A stretch of 37,652 nucleotides of DNA from Thiocystis violacea. GTDB taxonomy: Bacteria > Pseudomonadota > Gammaproteobacteria > Chromatiales > Chromatiaceae. The notes beneath the pieces were generated by a model that worked only from the letters and a program-made list of their open reading frames with translations, ran no database searches and was not told the origin of the DNA. The stretch's first letter is position 1. Each line of letters opens with the position of its first letter. Of this stretch, positions 15,385-24,401 are shown in pieces. The stretch is from positions 1 to 37,652 of the forward strand of contig NZ_NRRF01000049.1 of assembly GCF_016583565.1 (NCBI RefSeq), written 5' to 3'. Position numbers and translations under genes: made by a program.

Positions 15385-18300
15385 ATGATCCATCCCCAAC
15401 GCCTCCTCGCCGATCTCCAATCCCTGCTGCCCAAGCTGGAACGGGACATCCTGGACTACAGCCAGAGCCGACCGGAGCTGGAGGCCCACCTCAAGGCCGA
15501 GTACGCCAAGGCCCAGGCCGCCAACCGCACCGCCGAGCACTTCGTCGCCTGGCGCGAGGCCCAGATCACTCAGGCCGCCGCGGCCTGGGTGCTGACCGGC
15601 GTCTTCGTGCGCTTCCTGGAGGACAACCGGCTGCTGGAGACGCCGCTCATCTCCGGGCCGGCGCTCGGGGCGGGGCAGGGTGCGCTGCAACAGGCCAAGG
15701 ACCGGATGACGGTCTATTTCTCCGAGCACCCCACCCAGGCCGAGCGCGACTATCTCCTCGCGGTCTTCGGCGAGCTGACCCACCTGCCGGCCATGGCCGA
15801 GCTGCTCGACCGCGTCCACAACCCGCTCTGGCAACTGCCGCTCTCGGCCGACGGCGCCAAGGCGCTGATCGACTTCTTCCAACGCCTCGACCCCGAGAGC
15901 GGCGAGATCCTCCACGATTTCACCGACCCGGAGTGGGATACCCGCTTCCTCGGCGATCTCTATCAGGATCTCTCGGAGAGCGTGCGCAAGCGTTATGCCT
16001 TGCTCCAGACCCCCGAGTTCGTCGAGCGCTTCATCCTCGATTACACCCTGGAGCAGGCCTTGTGCGCCTTCGGTCTGCCGGGGCTCAAGTTGATCGACCC
16101 CACCTGCGGCTCGGGCCACTTTCTGCTGACTGGCTTCGAGCGGCTGTTCGACGACTGGCAGCAGCGCGAGCCCGCCACCAACGCCCGCGCCCTGGCCCAG
16201 CGCGCGCTCGACGCCATCCACGGGGTCGACATCAACCCCTATGCGGTCGCCATTGCACGCTTCCGACTGCTGATCGCGGCCATGAAGGCGGCCGGCAGCG
16301 ACCGGCTCAAGGACGCGCCCGACTTCCATTTCAACCTCGCCGTGGGCGACTCGCTGCTGCACGGGCGGCGCCACGAATGGGACGGGCAGGGCAGTCAGCG
16401 CGACCTGCTGGACGACTCGCTCGCCCACGTCTTCGAGGTCGAGGATCGGGACAAGCTCGAACGCATCCTCGGGCAGCGCTATCAGGTCGTGGTTGGCAAC
16501 CCGCCCTATATCACCGTCAAGGACAAGGCGCTCAACCAAGGGTATCGGGACAAGTACCCGACCTGTCATCGCCAATACTCGCTCGGCGTCCCCTTCACCG
16601 AGCGCTTCTTCGATCTGACGGTGCCGGCGGAGGGCAATCGTCCGGCCGGGTTCGTCGGCATGATCACCGCCAACTCCTTCATGAAGCGCGAGTTTGGCAA
16701 GAAGCTGATCGAGGCGTATCTGCCGCGCAAGGACCTGACCCATGTGATCGACACCTCCGGGGCCTACATCCCGGGGCATGGGACGCCGACGGTGATCCTC
16801 TTCGGGCGGAATCGCAAGCCCGAGGGCGAGCGGGTGCGGGCGGTGCTGGGGATTCGCGGCGAGCCGAGCACGCCGGAGGATGCGGCGCAGGGGCTGGTGT
16901 GGCGGTCGATCGTCGAGCTATTGGAGCGGCCGGGGAGTGAGAATGCGTTCGTCAGTGTGGTGGATCAGGAGCGGGGGTTGTATGCAAGCCATCCTTGGAG
17001 CATGGGCGGCGGTGGCGCAGCCGATCTGAAGCAACTTGTCGATTCGCAATCTTCCCGGACGCTGGGCGCTGTTGTCGAGTCGATTGGATTCGCGTCATTC
17101 CCTGGTTCGGACGATGTCTTCTTGGCCCCAGCAGGCTCTTTACGTCGAAAAGGCGTCCCCGAGAGTTTGGTGCGGGAGTTCATCTACGGCGAGGTAGTGA
17201 GAGATTGGGCAGTGTCGACTGATACGGCTGCTTTCGCTCCCTATGATGCTGACTATGTCGAATTGCCCTTAAATGCGTTTGTCGACGCCTACCCCGAGCA
17301 TTGGAATTACAGACGCATCCTGGGCGGAATCGTCTCTTTCGGGAAGCAGACGAGAGATCAGCTCGGCGAAAATTGGTGGGGTTGGTATCGATGGGTGCCC
17401 AAGAAGTACGCGACTTCGCTCTCCATCACCTTCGCCTTCGTCGCCACCCACAATCATTTCGTCCTCGACCGGGGCGGCAAGGTCTTCAAGCAATCCGCAC
17501 CGGTCATCAAGCTCCCCGCCGGGGCGAGCGAGGACGATCATCTGGCGCTGCTGGGCCTGCTCAACAGCTCGACCGCCTGTTTCTGGATGAAGCAGGTGTT
17601 TCATAACAAGGGCGGCCAAGGGATTAACGAGGGGCTGAAGGCCGAGGCTTGGGAAAAGTTCCATGAGTTCACGGGTACCGGTCTGAAGGGATTTCCAATC
17701 CCCCCCGACCCCGAAGGCAAGGCCTGCGATCTGGCAAGGGCGCTCGATCGGCTGGCCCAGCAACTGGCGGAGCATGAGCCGGCGAGGCTGCTGGCTCATG
17801 CGGAAATCCCCCCTAGCCCCCCTTTGATAAAGGGGGGGACTGGGTTGGCGGTGGTGGATTCGAGCGTGACTGCCAGTTACCCCCCCTTTGAAAAAGGGGG
17901 GGCAGGGGGGGATTTAATCGCCCTCCAGGAAGAACTCGACTGGCTCAACTACCGTCTCTACGGCCTGACCGACGAAGACCTCTGCTACAACGCCACCCCG
18001 CCCGAGACCCGCCTCGGCGAGCGCCCCTTCGAGATCGCGCTCGCCCGTCGTCTGGCCGCCGGCGAGACCCAGACTACCTGGTTCGCCCGCCACAACAGCA
18101 CCCCCATCACCGAGCCCCCCGCCCACTGGCCGGCGGACTACCGGGCACTGACCGAGCGCCGGCTCCAGGCGATGGCCGACAACCCCTGGATTCGCCTGAT
18201 CGAGCAGCCCGAATACAAGCGCCGCTGGAACCGCGAGCCCTGGGAGAGCCGCCAGCGCCGCGCCCGGCGCGACTGGCTGCTGGATCATCTGGAAGGACTC

Positions 18301-19074
18301 TGCCATGCCCCCGAGCTGCTGACCGTCGCCCAGCTCGCCGAGCGCGCCCGCCACGATGCGTCCTTCCAGCAGGTCGCCGCGCTCTATACCGGCTCCGACA
18401 CCTTCGATGCCCGCACCCTGGTCGGCGAGCTGGTCGAGGGCGATCAGGTGCCGCAGATGGCCGCCGCCCGCTATAAGCCCAAGGCGATGGAGAAGCACCG
18501 CGCCTGGCGGGAGACCTGGGACCAGCAGCGCGCCGAGGACGCCATCGACGCTCGCACCGTGCTCGATCCGGCCGACCCGCAGTTCCTGACCGTCGATCAG
18601 GCCAGCGCACTCAGGGCCGAGCAAATCGGCGACATCCCGCTACCGCCCAAATACGCCTCCACCGACTTCCGCAAGCCGAGCTACTGGGGCCTGCGCGGCA
18701 AGCTCGACGTACCCAAGGAGCGCTTCTTCAGCCTGCCCGGCTGCGAGCGCTCCGGCGACGCCACCCTGGTCATCGGCTGGGCCGGGCTCGATCATCTGCA
18801 ACGCGCCCAGGCCATCGCCACCTGGTACCTGGAGCGCAAGGAACAGGACGGCTGGGACGCCGAGCGGCTCAAGCCCATGCTGGTCGCGCTCGACGAGCTG
18901 ATCCCCTGGCTCAAGCAGTGGCACAACGCCCTCGACCCCGAACTTGGCGAGCGTCTGGGCGACTACTACGAAGGTTTCCTGCTCGAAGAGCTGCGTCACC
19001 TGGAGCGCTCGCGCGACGAGCTGGGGGCGTGGGAGCCGGTGGCGGTCACGCGCGGGCGGAGGCGGGCTGGTTGA
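15385..19074 (+). CDS. pglX: BREX-2 adenine-specific DNA methyltransferase PglX
   Basis: A 1229-residue adenine-N6 methyltransferase that should mark host DNA for the BREX system using S-adenosylmethionine. Motif I DPTCGSGHFLL begins at residue 238, and the catalytic NPPY is at 372-375. The order of motifs is that of gamma-class N6-adenine enzymes. The region from about 470 to 800 is the likely target-recognition part. At about residues 807-843 the frame crosses a complete palindromic repeat element (IPPSPPLIKGG, then YPPFEKGGAGG) without a stop. The C-terminal third (LDWLNYRLYGLTDEDL onward) is intact. The length is at the upper end for PglX because of this insert. A weak ribosome site AAGGAT lies before the ATG. 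This is the specificity subunit of the system, but the target site cannot be read from sequence. Confidence 0.95.
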   Translation: MIHPQRLLADLQSLLPKLERDILDYSQSRPELEAHLKAEYAKAQAANRTAEHFVAWREAQITQAAAAWVLTGVFVRFLEDNRLLETPLISGPALGAGQGALQQAKDRMTVYFSEHPTQAERDYLLAVFGELTHLPAMAELLDRVHNPLWQLPLSADGAKALIDFFQRLDPESGEILHDFTDPEWDTRFLGDLYQDLSESVRKRYALLQTPEFVERFILDYTLEQALCAFGLPGLKLIDPTCGSGHFLLTGFERLFDDWQQREPATNARALAQRALDAIHGVDINPYAVAIARFRLLIAAMKAAGSDRLKDAPDFHFNLAVGDSLLHGRRHEWDGQGSQRDLLDDSLAHVFEVEDRDKLERILGQRYQVVVGNPPYITVKDKALNQGYRDKYPTCHRQYSLGVPFTERFFDLTVPAEGNRPAGFVGMITANSFMKREFGKKLIEAYLPRKDLTHVIDTSGAYIPGHGTPTVILFGRNRKPEGERVRAVLGIRGEPSTPEDAAQGLVWRSIVELLERPGSENAFVSVVDQERGLYASHPWSMGGGGAADLKQLVDSQSSRTLGAVVESIGFASFPGSDDVFLAPAGSLRRKGVPESLVREFIYGEVVRDWAVSTDTAAFAPYDADYVELPLNAFVDAYPEHWNYRRILGGIVSFGKQTRDQLGENWWGWYRWVPKKYATSLSITFAFVATHNHFVLDRGGKVFKQSAPVIKLPAGASEDDHLALLGLLNSSTACFWMKQVFHNKGGQGINEGLKAEAWEKFHEFTGTGLKGFPIPPDPEGKACDLARALDRLAQQLAEHEPARLLAHAEIPPSPPLIKGGTGLAVVDSSVTASYPPFEKGGAGGDLIALQEELDWLNYRLYGLTDEDLCYNATPPETRLGERPFEIALARRLAAGETQTTWFARHNSTPITEPPAHWPADYRALTERRLQAMADNPWIRLIEQPEYKRRWNREPWESRQRRARRDWLLDHLEGLCHAPELLTVAQLAERARHDASFQQVAALYTGSDTFDARTLVGELVEGDQVPQMAAARYKPKAMEKHRAWRETWDQQRAEDAIDARTVLDPADPQFLTVDQASALRAEQIGDIPLPPKYASTDFRKPSYWGLRGKLDVPKERFFSLPGCERSGDATLVIGWAGLDHLQRAQAIATWYLERKEQDGWDAERLKPMLVALDELIPWLKQWHNALDPELGERLGDYYEGFLLEELRHLERSRDELGAWEPVAVTRGRRRAG
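17805..17914. repeat. Bookended palindromic repeat element 3, inside pglX
   Basis: The left arm AATCCCCCCT is followed by a core (C6-TTTGATAAA-G7), a spacer of about 41 bases, a second core (C7-TTTGAAAAA-G7) and a right arm ending GGGGGGATT. It is 110 bases long. The pglX frame stays open through all of it, adding roughly 37 residues between a helical segment (LARALDRLAQQLAE) and the conserved EELDWLNYRLYGL segment. Confidence 0.88.
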
Positions 19075-19110
19075 GGGATTCACTCGATCCTTGAATCACA
19101 TCCAAAGGCA

Positions 19111-19374
19111 ATGAATATCATGCGAAGAATCGAGATCACTACCCGGATTGCCGCTGACGGCATCCTGCATCTGCCGGTAAAGGAATTTGCCGATCAGGAG
19201 GTGCAAGTCACGGTGTCATCGGTAGGCAGCCATACCGCGCTACCGCAAGCCCCATTGGTTGGCGCGAATGCCTTACGCAAGGCCCAGGAAATCGGCTTCG
19301 TCGGCAGTTTCGAGGCCGAAGCCGATTTTTCAGCGCGCTACAAAGAGCATCTGGACTGGTCCGCAAGATCCTGA
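19111..19374 (+). CDS. Small protein of unknown function, antitoxin-like N-terminus
   Basis: An 87-residue protein that I do not recognise with certainty. Its start, RIEITTRIAADGILHLPV, followed by DQEVQVTVSS, looks like a small beta-rich domain. It recalls the first part of some AbrB-like or other type II antitoxins. The C-terminal half (ALRKAQEIGFVGSFEAEADFSARYKEHL) is predicted helical. It sits 36 bases after pglX and just before an addiction-module pair, so it may be an orphan antitoxin or an extra module part. The ATG at 19111 has AAAGG close upstream; an in-frame ATG at 19120 is also possible. Confidence 0.6.
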   Translation: MNIMRRIEITTRIAADGILHLPVKEFADQEVQVTVSSVGSHTALPQAPLVGANALRKAQEIGFVGSFEAEADFSARYKEHLDWSARS

Positions 19375-19410
19375 TCATTGACGAAATCATCGAACAATCC
19401 AGGAGGCATG

Positions 19411-19620
19411 ATGAAACCCAATCTACAACTCGATCAGATGTCGGTGGAGGAAAAGATCCTGACGATGGAGCTACTTTGGGACTCCCTCTGCCAGGCGCCC
19501 GCCGATCTGGAGTCACCCGATTGGCATGGCGAGATCCTGGAGGAACGGCAGCGCAAGATCGACGCGGGGGAGGCCGTGTTTCTTTCGCTCGACGAGTTGA
19601 AGGCAAGACGTCCGCAATGA
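19411..19620 (+). CDS. Addiction-module antitoxin component (TIGR02574-like)
   Basis: A protein of about 69 residues. The pattern MSVEEKILTMELLWDSL, then SPDWHGEILEERQRKIDAGEA, then SLDELKARR, is that of the small helical addiction-module proteins that pair with RelE/ParE toxins. A perfect AGGAGG lies at 19401-19406. Two tandem ATGs follow, and the second (19411) has the more usual spacing. Its TGA overlaps the ATG of the toxin gene (ATGA). Confidence 0.85.
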   Translation: MKPNLQLDQMSVEEKILTMELLWDSLCQAPADLESPDWHGEILEERQRKIDAGEAVFLSLDELKARRPQ

Positions 19621-19928
19621 GCATTCGAGAGATTCGGATACTCGCCGAGGCTGCAGATGACTTGGACCTGGGCCGAGCCTTCTACGAGAAGCAGGAGCTG
19701 CGTCTTGGAGCCTATTTCTGGGACAGCTTGTTGGCCGATATCGAGTCCCTGATCGTTGTCGCGGGCGTGCACAACCGAACCGGAGGCTATTACCGTTTGT
19801 TGGCGAAACGATTCCCTTACGCGGTCTACTACCAGATACGTGCCGACATCGTTGATGTGATTGCTGTCTTACCCTTGCGTCGCGATCCGAAGTGGCGCGC
19901 GGGGGTGCTGCGCGAGAGAAGCTCATGA
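19617..19928 (+). CDS. RelE/ParE-family toxin
   Basis: A 103-residue toxin of the RelE/ParE fold. It has REIRILAEAADDLDLGRAFYE at the N-terminus and YRLLAKRFPYAVYYQIRADI with VIAVLPLRRDPKWR at the C-terminus, as in this family. It overlaps the antitoxin stop by ATGA. Its own TGA overlaps the ATG of pglY at 19925 (again ATGA). Translation should therefore pass from antitoxin to toxin to PglY, a tight link between a toxin and a BREX core gene. Gyrase poisoning and ribosome-dependent mRNA cleavage are both possible modes. Confidence 0.85.
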   Translation: MSIREIRILAEAADDLDLGRAFYEKQELRLGAYFWDSLLADIESLIVVAGVHNRTGGYYRLLAKRFPYAVYYQIRADIVDVIAVLPLRRDPKWRAGVLRERSS

Positions 19929-22900
19929 CGCTCGTCAAGGAACTGATCCACATCCCCGAGCGCGTCCAGCGCGGGGATTTCGTGCTGAACCTGGCGAGCG
20001 GCCTGGAGGCGGACGCCGTCGCGCAGACGCTCAAGGACTATGTTGTCACCGCGCAGCTCGCCCGCTGTTTCGAGGACGCGCTGAGCTTCATCAAGAGCAC
20101 CGCCACCAGCCAGCAGAGCCGCAATAAGGGCGCCTATCTGCACGGCAGCTTCGGCACCGGTAAGTCGCACTTCATGGCCGTGCTGCACCTGCTGCTGCAG
20201 GGCAACGTCCAGGCGCGCGCCATCCCGGAGCTGGGGCAGGCCATCGCCAAGCACAGCGACTGGATGCAGAGCCGCAACATCCTGCTGGTGCCGTATCACA
20301 TGATCGGCGCCGCGAGCATCGAATCCGGCGTGCTCGGGGGCTATGCGCGTTACATCCGCACGCGGCATCCGCAGGCCCCGGTGCCCGGCTTCTATATGAG
20401 CGAGCGGCTCTTCGCCGATGCCCAGGCGATGCGCGGTCACATGGGGGATGTCACCTTCTTCGGCGCGCTGAACGCCGCGGGCGGTGTCGACGGGAGCCAC
20501 GATGGTTGGGGGGACGCCGCCACGGGCTGGGATGCAGTGAGCTTCGAGGCCGTGGTCAGCGGGCAGGCGGGCGACGATGACCGGATCCGCTTGGTCGGCG
20601 ATCTGGTCGGATCCCTGTTCAAGTCCTTTGCCGATCTCGCCAACACGGAAAGCGGCGGCTATCTCGAGTTCGACGAAGGGCTGCGCGTCATGACCCGGCA
20701 CGCCAAGGCGCTCGGCTACGACGCGGTCGTCCTCTTCCTCGACGAGCTGATCCTCTGGCTCGCCAGCCGTCTGTCGGACCGCAACTTTATCAACAGCGAG
20801 ATCCAGAAGGTCGTCAAGCTGGTCGAGACCGGCATCCCGCGCGAGCTGCCGCTGATCAGCTTCATCGCCCGTCAGCGCGACCTGCGCGAGTTCGTCGGCG
20901 ACCAATGCAGCGGGGTGGAGCAGGAGATCCTGAGCGATTCGCTGAAATACTGGGAGGGGCGCTTTCACACCATCACTCTGGAGGATCGCAACCTCCCGGT
21001 GATCGCCCAGCGGCGTCTGCTGCAACCCCTGAGTGTGTCCGCCCAGGCCCAGATCGAGGCGTCCTTCGCGCAGACCGAGCGCATGCGCGAGGAGTCCTTC
21101 AACCTGCTGCTGACCAGCAAAGGCGACCGGGAGATGTTCCGCGCGCTCTATCCCTTCAGCCCGGCCCTGGTGCAGGCGCTGGTGGCGCTGTCCTCGGCGC
21201 TGCAGCGCGAGCGCACGGCGCTCAAGGTGATGCTGATGCTGTTGGTGGAGCAGCGCGAGACCCTGGCGCTGGGCAGCGTCATTCCGGTCGGCGACCTCTA
21301 CGATGTCATCGCCTCCGAGGCCGAGCCCTTCTCCGAGCAGATGCGACAGCATTTCGATAACGCCAAGCTGTTGTTCGAGCGCAAGCTGATCCCGGTCCTG
21401 GAGCAGGAGCACCAGATCACCGTTGCGGTGCTCCGGGAGCTGCCGTCGAAGGATGCCAAACGGCAGGCCTTCAACAATGATCTGCGCCTGCTCAAGACCC
21501 TGGTGCTGGCAGCGCTGGTCCCCGAGGTCGAGAGCTTCAAGCAGCTCACCGCGACCAAGCTCGCGGCGCTCAATCACGGCACCATCCGCGCGCCCATCCC
21601 CGGCCAGGAGGCCCGCACGGTGCTGCAGAAGTGCCGCAAATGGGCGGGGCAGGTGGGCGAGATCAAGATCTCCGACGACCCCAATCCCACCATCGGCGTG
21701 CAGCTCTCGGGCGTGGATACCGAGAGCATCATCGAGCAGGCGCGCATCAACGACAACGACGGCAACCGCCGGCGCCTGGTGCGTGAGATGGTCTTCGACG
21801 CCTTCGGCATCCGCGACGACAATCAGCTCTTCGTCGAGCACGAGTGGCTGTGGCGCGGGACGCGCCGGCGCGTGGAGGTGCTGTTCCAGAACGTCCGCGA
21901 AATCAGCGACGATAGTCTGTTCGAGGCCCGCGACGACCAATGGAAGATCATCATCGACTTTCCCTTCGACACCGGGAACTACTCGCCGACCGACGATCAG
22001 GCGCGCGTGCGGGACTTCGAGGCCGCGGGAGGGCAGGCGAGGACGCTCTGCTGGCTGCCCTATTTCCTGAGCCAGAGCGCGCAGAAGAACCTCGGCAAAC
22101 TGGTCGTGCTGGAAGATATCCTCAAGAGTGATGACAGCTTCAACCGCTACAGCCGTCATCTGAGCCCACAGGATCGCGTCAGCGCGAGGACCTTGCTCGA
22201 CAACCAGCGCAGCCAGCTGCGTCAGCAGGTCAAGGACATCCTGATCGGCGCCTACGGGGTGGCTCAGGCGTTACCTGGCTCGCTCGACCACAGCGATCTG
22301 CTGGAGTCGCAGCTCATGTCGCTGCAGCCGGGGTTCACCCCACGCCCCCCGCAGGGCACGACCATGGCGAAGGCCTTCGAGCAGTTGCTCGGGCAGGCGC
22401 TGGCCTCGCAGTACCCGGATCACCCCGAATTCGACGGCGAAGTCCGACCAGCGGATCTGGGCCGTGTGTTCACCGAGCTGTGCCGCGCCATCCATGCGCC
22501 GCACGGGCGCATCGATGTCGAGGGTCCGCTCCGCCCGCTGATGCGCCAGATCGCCCAACCCCTGACACTTGGCGAGATGCACGAGCGTCACTTCATCTTC
22601 AAGGAGAACTGGCCGCAGCAACTGAGCCGTGAGTTGGCCAAGGTGGGTGGGGAGGTGACCGTGCGGGCGCTACGCGAGGCGATGGACCAACCACGTCCCC
22701 GGGGCTTGCCGACGGTCGTGCAGAATGTGCTCATCCGGGTCTTCGCCGAGTATGGACAGTACGCCTTCACCTTCCACGGCGGTCCGTTCGACGATGTGAC
22801 CTTGAGGGACATCCGCGACGACCTGGTCCTGATCAAGCAGGATCTGGCGGAGCCGGAGCGGTGGAAGCGGGCCTTGGATCACGCCAGCGTCGTCTTCGGC

Positions 22901-23575
22901 CTGACGACCAATCCGCTGCGCACGGCAAGCAACCAGAACGCGCTGCAAAAGGACGTGCATGACGCGGTCGATACCTACCTGGAGCCCTGTCGTGCGCTGC
23001 TGGCCGATCTGACAGCACAGCTCGATGCCTTGGGTCTTTCAGCCAGCGGCCATCGACTCGCCAATGCCAGTCTCGCCGTCCAGTTGCTGGAAGCTCTGCA
23101 GGGGCAGGAGGGACCCGCCTTGGTCAATGCCCTGGCGAACATGACAGCAGTCACCAGCCTGCCGGCGCTCTCCCGCAGCATCGTCGCGGCAACGCGCGTG
23201 AGCCACGCCATCGCGGACAACAACTGGGCCTTGTTGGAGGCCGTCTGGGGCGATGGCGAGGGTGCGCGGATCAAGCGTGCCGTGGCCGACGCCCTGGCGG
23301 CGGACGAGCTGGTGACATCGCTCGCCGATGCGCTGAAGCAGGCCCAGGCGGACGCGACACGCCTGATTCAGCGCCCGCCCGTGGTCGTTCTACCGATCAA
23401 CCCGCCTCTGAAACCGCCCGTGGGACCCAAGGGCAAGACGGTGCTGAAGCAAGACAACCGCCAAAGCCTGGCGCCCGACGAGGCCCGCCGGGTACTGAAG
23501 GAGATCGAGCCACTGCTGCGCGCCGGTGTGACCCTGGACATCAGCTATCAGATCCTGGGTGAGACGGATGGCTGA
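19925..23575 (+). CDS. pglY: BREX-2 ATPase PglY
   Basis: A 1216-residue P-loop ATPase of the PglY/BrxC group. Walker A GSFGTGKS is at 74-81 and a Walker B-like VVLFLDE has Asp273/Glu274. The N-terminus LVKELIHIPERVQRGDFVLNL is typical of the family, and this fixes the start at 19925 rather than the longer frame from 19892. The ATG overlaps the stop of the upstream RelE/ParE-like toxin. The long helical C-terminal half has no separate domain that I recognise. In BREX the large ATPase is thought to act with the methyltransferase and PglZ on phage DNA; its exact job is not settled. Downstream lie a single palindromic core and an RHH/PIN pair before pglZ. Confidence 0.93.
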   Translation: MTLVKELIHIPERVQRGDFVLNLASGLEADAVAQTLKDYVVTAQLARCFEDALSFIKSTATSQQSRNKGAYLHGSFGTGKSHFMAVLHLLLQGNVQARAIPELGQAIAKHSDWMQSRNILLVPYHMIGAASIESGVLGGYARYIRTRHPQAPVPGFYMSERLFADAQAMRGHMGDVTFFGALNAAGGVDGSHDGWGDAATGWDAVSFEAVVSGQAGDDDRIRLVGDLVGSLFKSFADLANTESGGYLEFDEGLRVMTRHAKALGYDAVVLFLDELILWLASRLSDRNFINSEIQKVVKLVETGIPRELPLISFIARQRDLREFVGDQCSGVEQEILSDSLKYWEGRFHTITLEDRNLPVIAQRRLLQPLSVSAQAQIEASFAQTERMREESFNLLLTSKGDREMFRALYPFSPALVQALVALSSALQRERTALKVMLMLLVEQRETLALGSVIPVGDLYDVIASEAEPFSEQMRQHFDNAKLLFERKLIPVLEQEHQITVAVLRELPSKDAKRQAFNNDLRLLKTLVLAALVPEVESFKQLTATKLAALNHGTIRAPIPGQEARTVLQKCRKWAGQVGEIKISDDPNPTIGVQLSGVDTESIIEQARINDNDGNRRRLVREMVFDAFGIRDDNQLFVEHEWLWRGTRRRVEVLFQNVREISDDSLFEARDDQWKIIIDFPFDTGNYSPTDDQARVRDFEAAGGQARTLCWLPYFLSQSAQKNLGKLVVLEDILKSDDSFNRYSRHLSPQDRVSARTLLDNQRSQLRQQVKDILIGAYGVAQALPGSLDHSDLLESQLMSLQPGFTPRPPQGTTMAKAFEQLLGQALASQYPDHPEFDGEVRPADLGRVFTELCRAIHAPHGRIDVEGPLRPLMRQIAQPLTLGEMHERHFIFKENWPQQLSRELAKVGGEVTVRALREAMDQPRPRGLPTVVQNVLIRVFAEYGQYAFTFHGGPFDDVTLRDIRDDLVLIKQDLAEPERWKRALDHASVVFGLTTNPLRTASNQNALQKDVHDAVDTYLEPCRALLADLTAQLDALGLSASGHRLANASLAVQLLEALQGQEGPALVNALANMTAVTSLPALSRSIVAATRVSHAIADNNWALLEAVWGDGEGARIKRAVADALAADELVTSLADALKQAQADATRLIQRPPVVVLPINPPLKPPVGPKGKTVLKQDNRQSLAPDEARRVLKEIEPLLRAGVTLDISYQILGETDG

Positions 23576-23609
23576 CGATGCTGATGCCCAACTTCGGGGC
23601 TCGGGTGAA

Positions 23610-23643
23610 AGCCCCCCTTTACGAAAGGGGGTTTGGGGGGATT
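23610..23643. repeat. Palindromic repeat element 4 (single core with right arm)
   Basis: A lone core (C6-TTTACGAAA-G5) is followed by TTTGGGGGGATT, the right arm of the family. The left arm AATCCCCCCT and a second core are absent. It starts 35 bases after the pglY stop. Confidence 0.8.
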
Positions 23644-23725
23644 ATTTCGCGAAAGAGGTGAGCGTTGTCCCAGTGAATCGACGGGTGTATAAACACATAA
23701 ACACCGATTGGCGAGCAGACCCCTG

Positions 23726-23956
23726 ATGACACGCTGGAACGTGGCCGTCTCCGACGAAACCGACCAAGCCCTGCGCCTGTTCCTCGCCAGCCGCGGCGGT
23801 GGGCGTAAGGGCGATCTGTCGCGCTTCATCGAGGAAGCCGTGAAGGCGCATATCCTGGAGCTGAGCGCCGAGGCGGCCAAGGCCGCCAACGCGAGCATCG
23901 CTGAGCAGGACATCGATGCCATGGTCGATGAGGCCCTGACCTGGACCAGGCGCTAG
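23726..23956 (+). CDS. Ribbon-helix-helix antitoxin-like protein
   Basis: A 76-residue protein. TRWNVAVSDETDQALRLFLAS gives the beta strand and first helix, and KGDLSRFIEEAVKAHILEL the second helix, of a CopG/Arc-type fold. The tail is Ala/Glu-rich. It ends two bases before the PIN-domain gene, so it should be the cognate antitoxin. The ATG at 23726 is preferred over one six codons upstream because it begins right before the folded part. Confidence 0.8.
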   Translation: MTRWNVAVSDETDQALRLFLASRGGGRKGDLSRFIEEAVKAHILELSAEAAKAANASIAEQDIDAMVDEALTWTRR

Positions 23957-23958
23957 CC

Positions 23959-24378
23959 ATGCGCGTGGTGCTGGACACCCACATCCTGTTCAGCGCGCTG
24001 ATCTCACCCCATGGTCCACCGGACAGCATCTATCGGGCGTGGCGGGCCGCGCGCTTCACCCTGGTGACCTCGCGCGTGCAGTTGGAGGAGATCCGCCGCG
24101 CCAGTCGCTATCCCAAATTGCAGGCCGTGCTGCAGCCCGCGAAAGTGGGTGTGATGATCAACAATCTGCAGCGCGCCCTGGTGCTTGAGGCGCTACCTGA
24201 CGGCTTCGAGACCGATGACCCGGACGATGCCTTTCTGCTCGCCATGGCTCAGGCCGGTGAGGCGGATTATCTCGTCACGGGTGACCGCCGGGCCGGCTTG
24301 TTGCGGCGCGGATCCCTGGGGCGGACGCGGATTCTGACACCAGCCGCCTTTTGTGCCGAAGTGCTGCGACGCTACTGA
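23959..24378 (+). CDS. PIN-domain toxin (COG1569-like)
   Basis: A 139-residue PIN-domain RNase of the 'putative toxin, PIN family' group. Acidic residues are conserved: Asp6 (VLDTHIL), Glu44 (QLEEIRRAS), Asp90 (DPDDAFLLAMA) and Asp109 (VTGDRR). It follows the RHH antitoxin directly and ends 23 bases before pglZ. It is a different PIN subgroup from the VapC between pglW and pglX, so the two modules were acquired separately rather than duplicated. Confidence 0.85.
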   Translation: MRVVLDTHILFSALISPHGPPDSIYRAWRAARFTLVTSRVQLEEIRRASRYPKLQAVLQPAKVGVMINNLQRALVLEALPDGFETDDPDDAFLLAMAQAGEADYLVTGDRRAGLLRRGSLGRTRILTPAAFCAEVLRRY

Positions 24379-24401
24379 GCGGTCTCATTGAAGAACTCCC
24401 G

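Noticed and set aside
15183..16940. Plus-strand frame of 585 codons overlapping pglX
   Set aside because: It lies in another frame of the clear methyltransferase gene; Arg/Pro/Ala-rich without motifs.
19829..22159. Minus-strand frame of 776 codons opposite pglY
   Set aside because: Antisense shadow of pglY codons; no recognisable domain.
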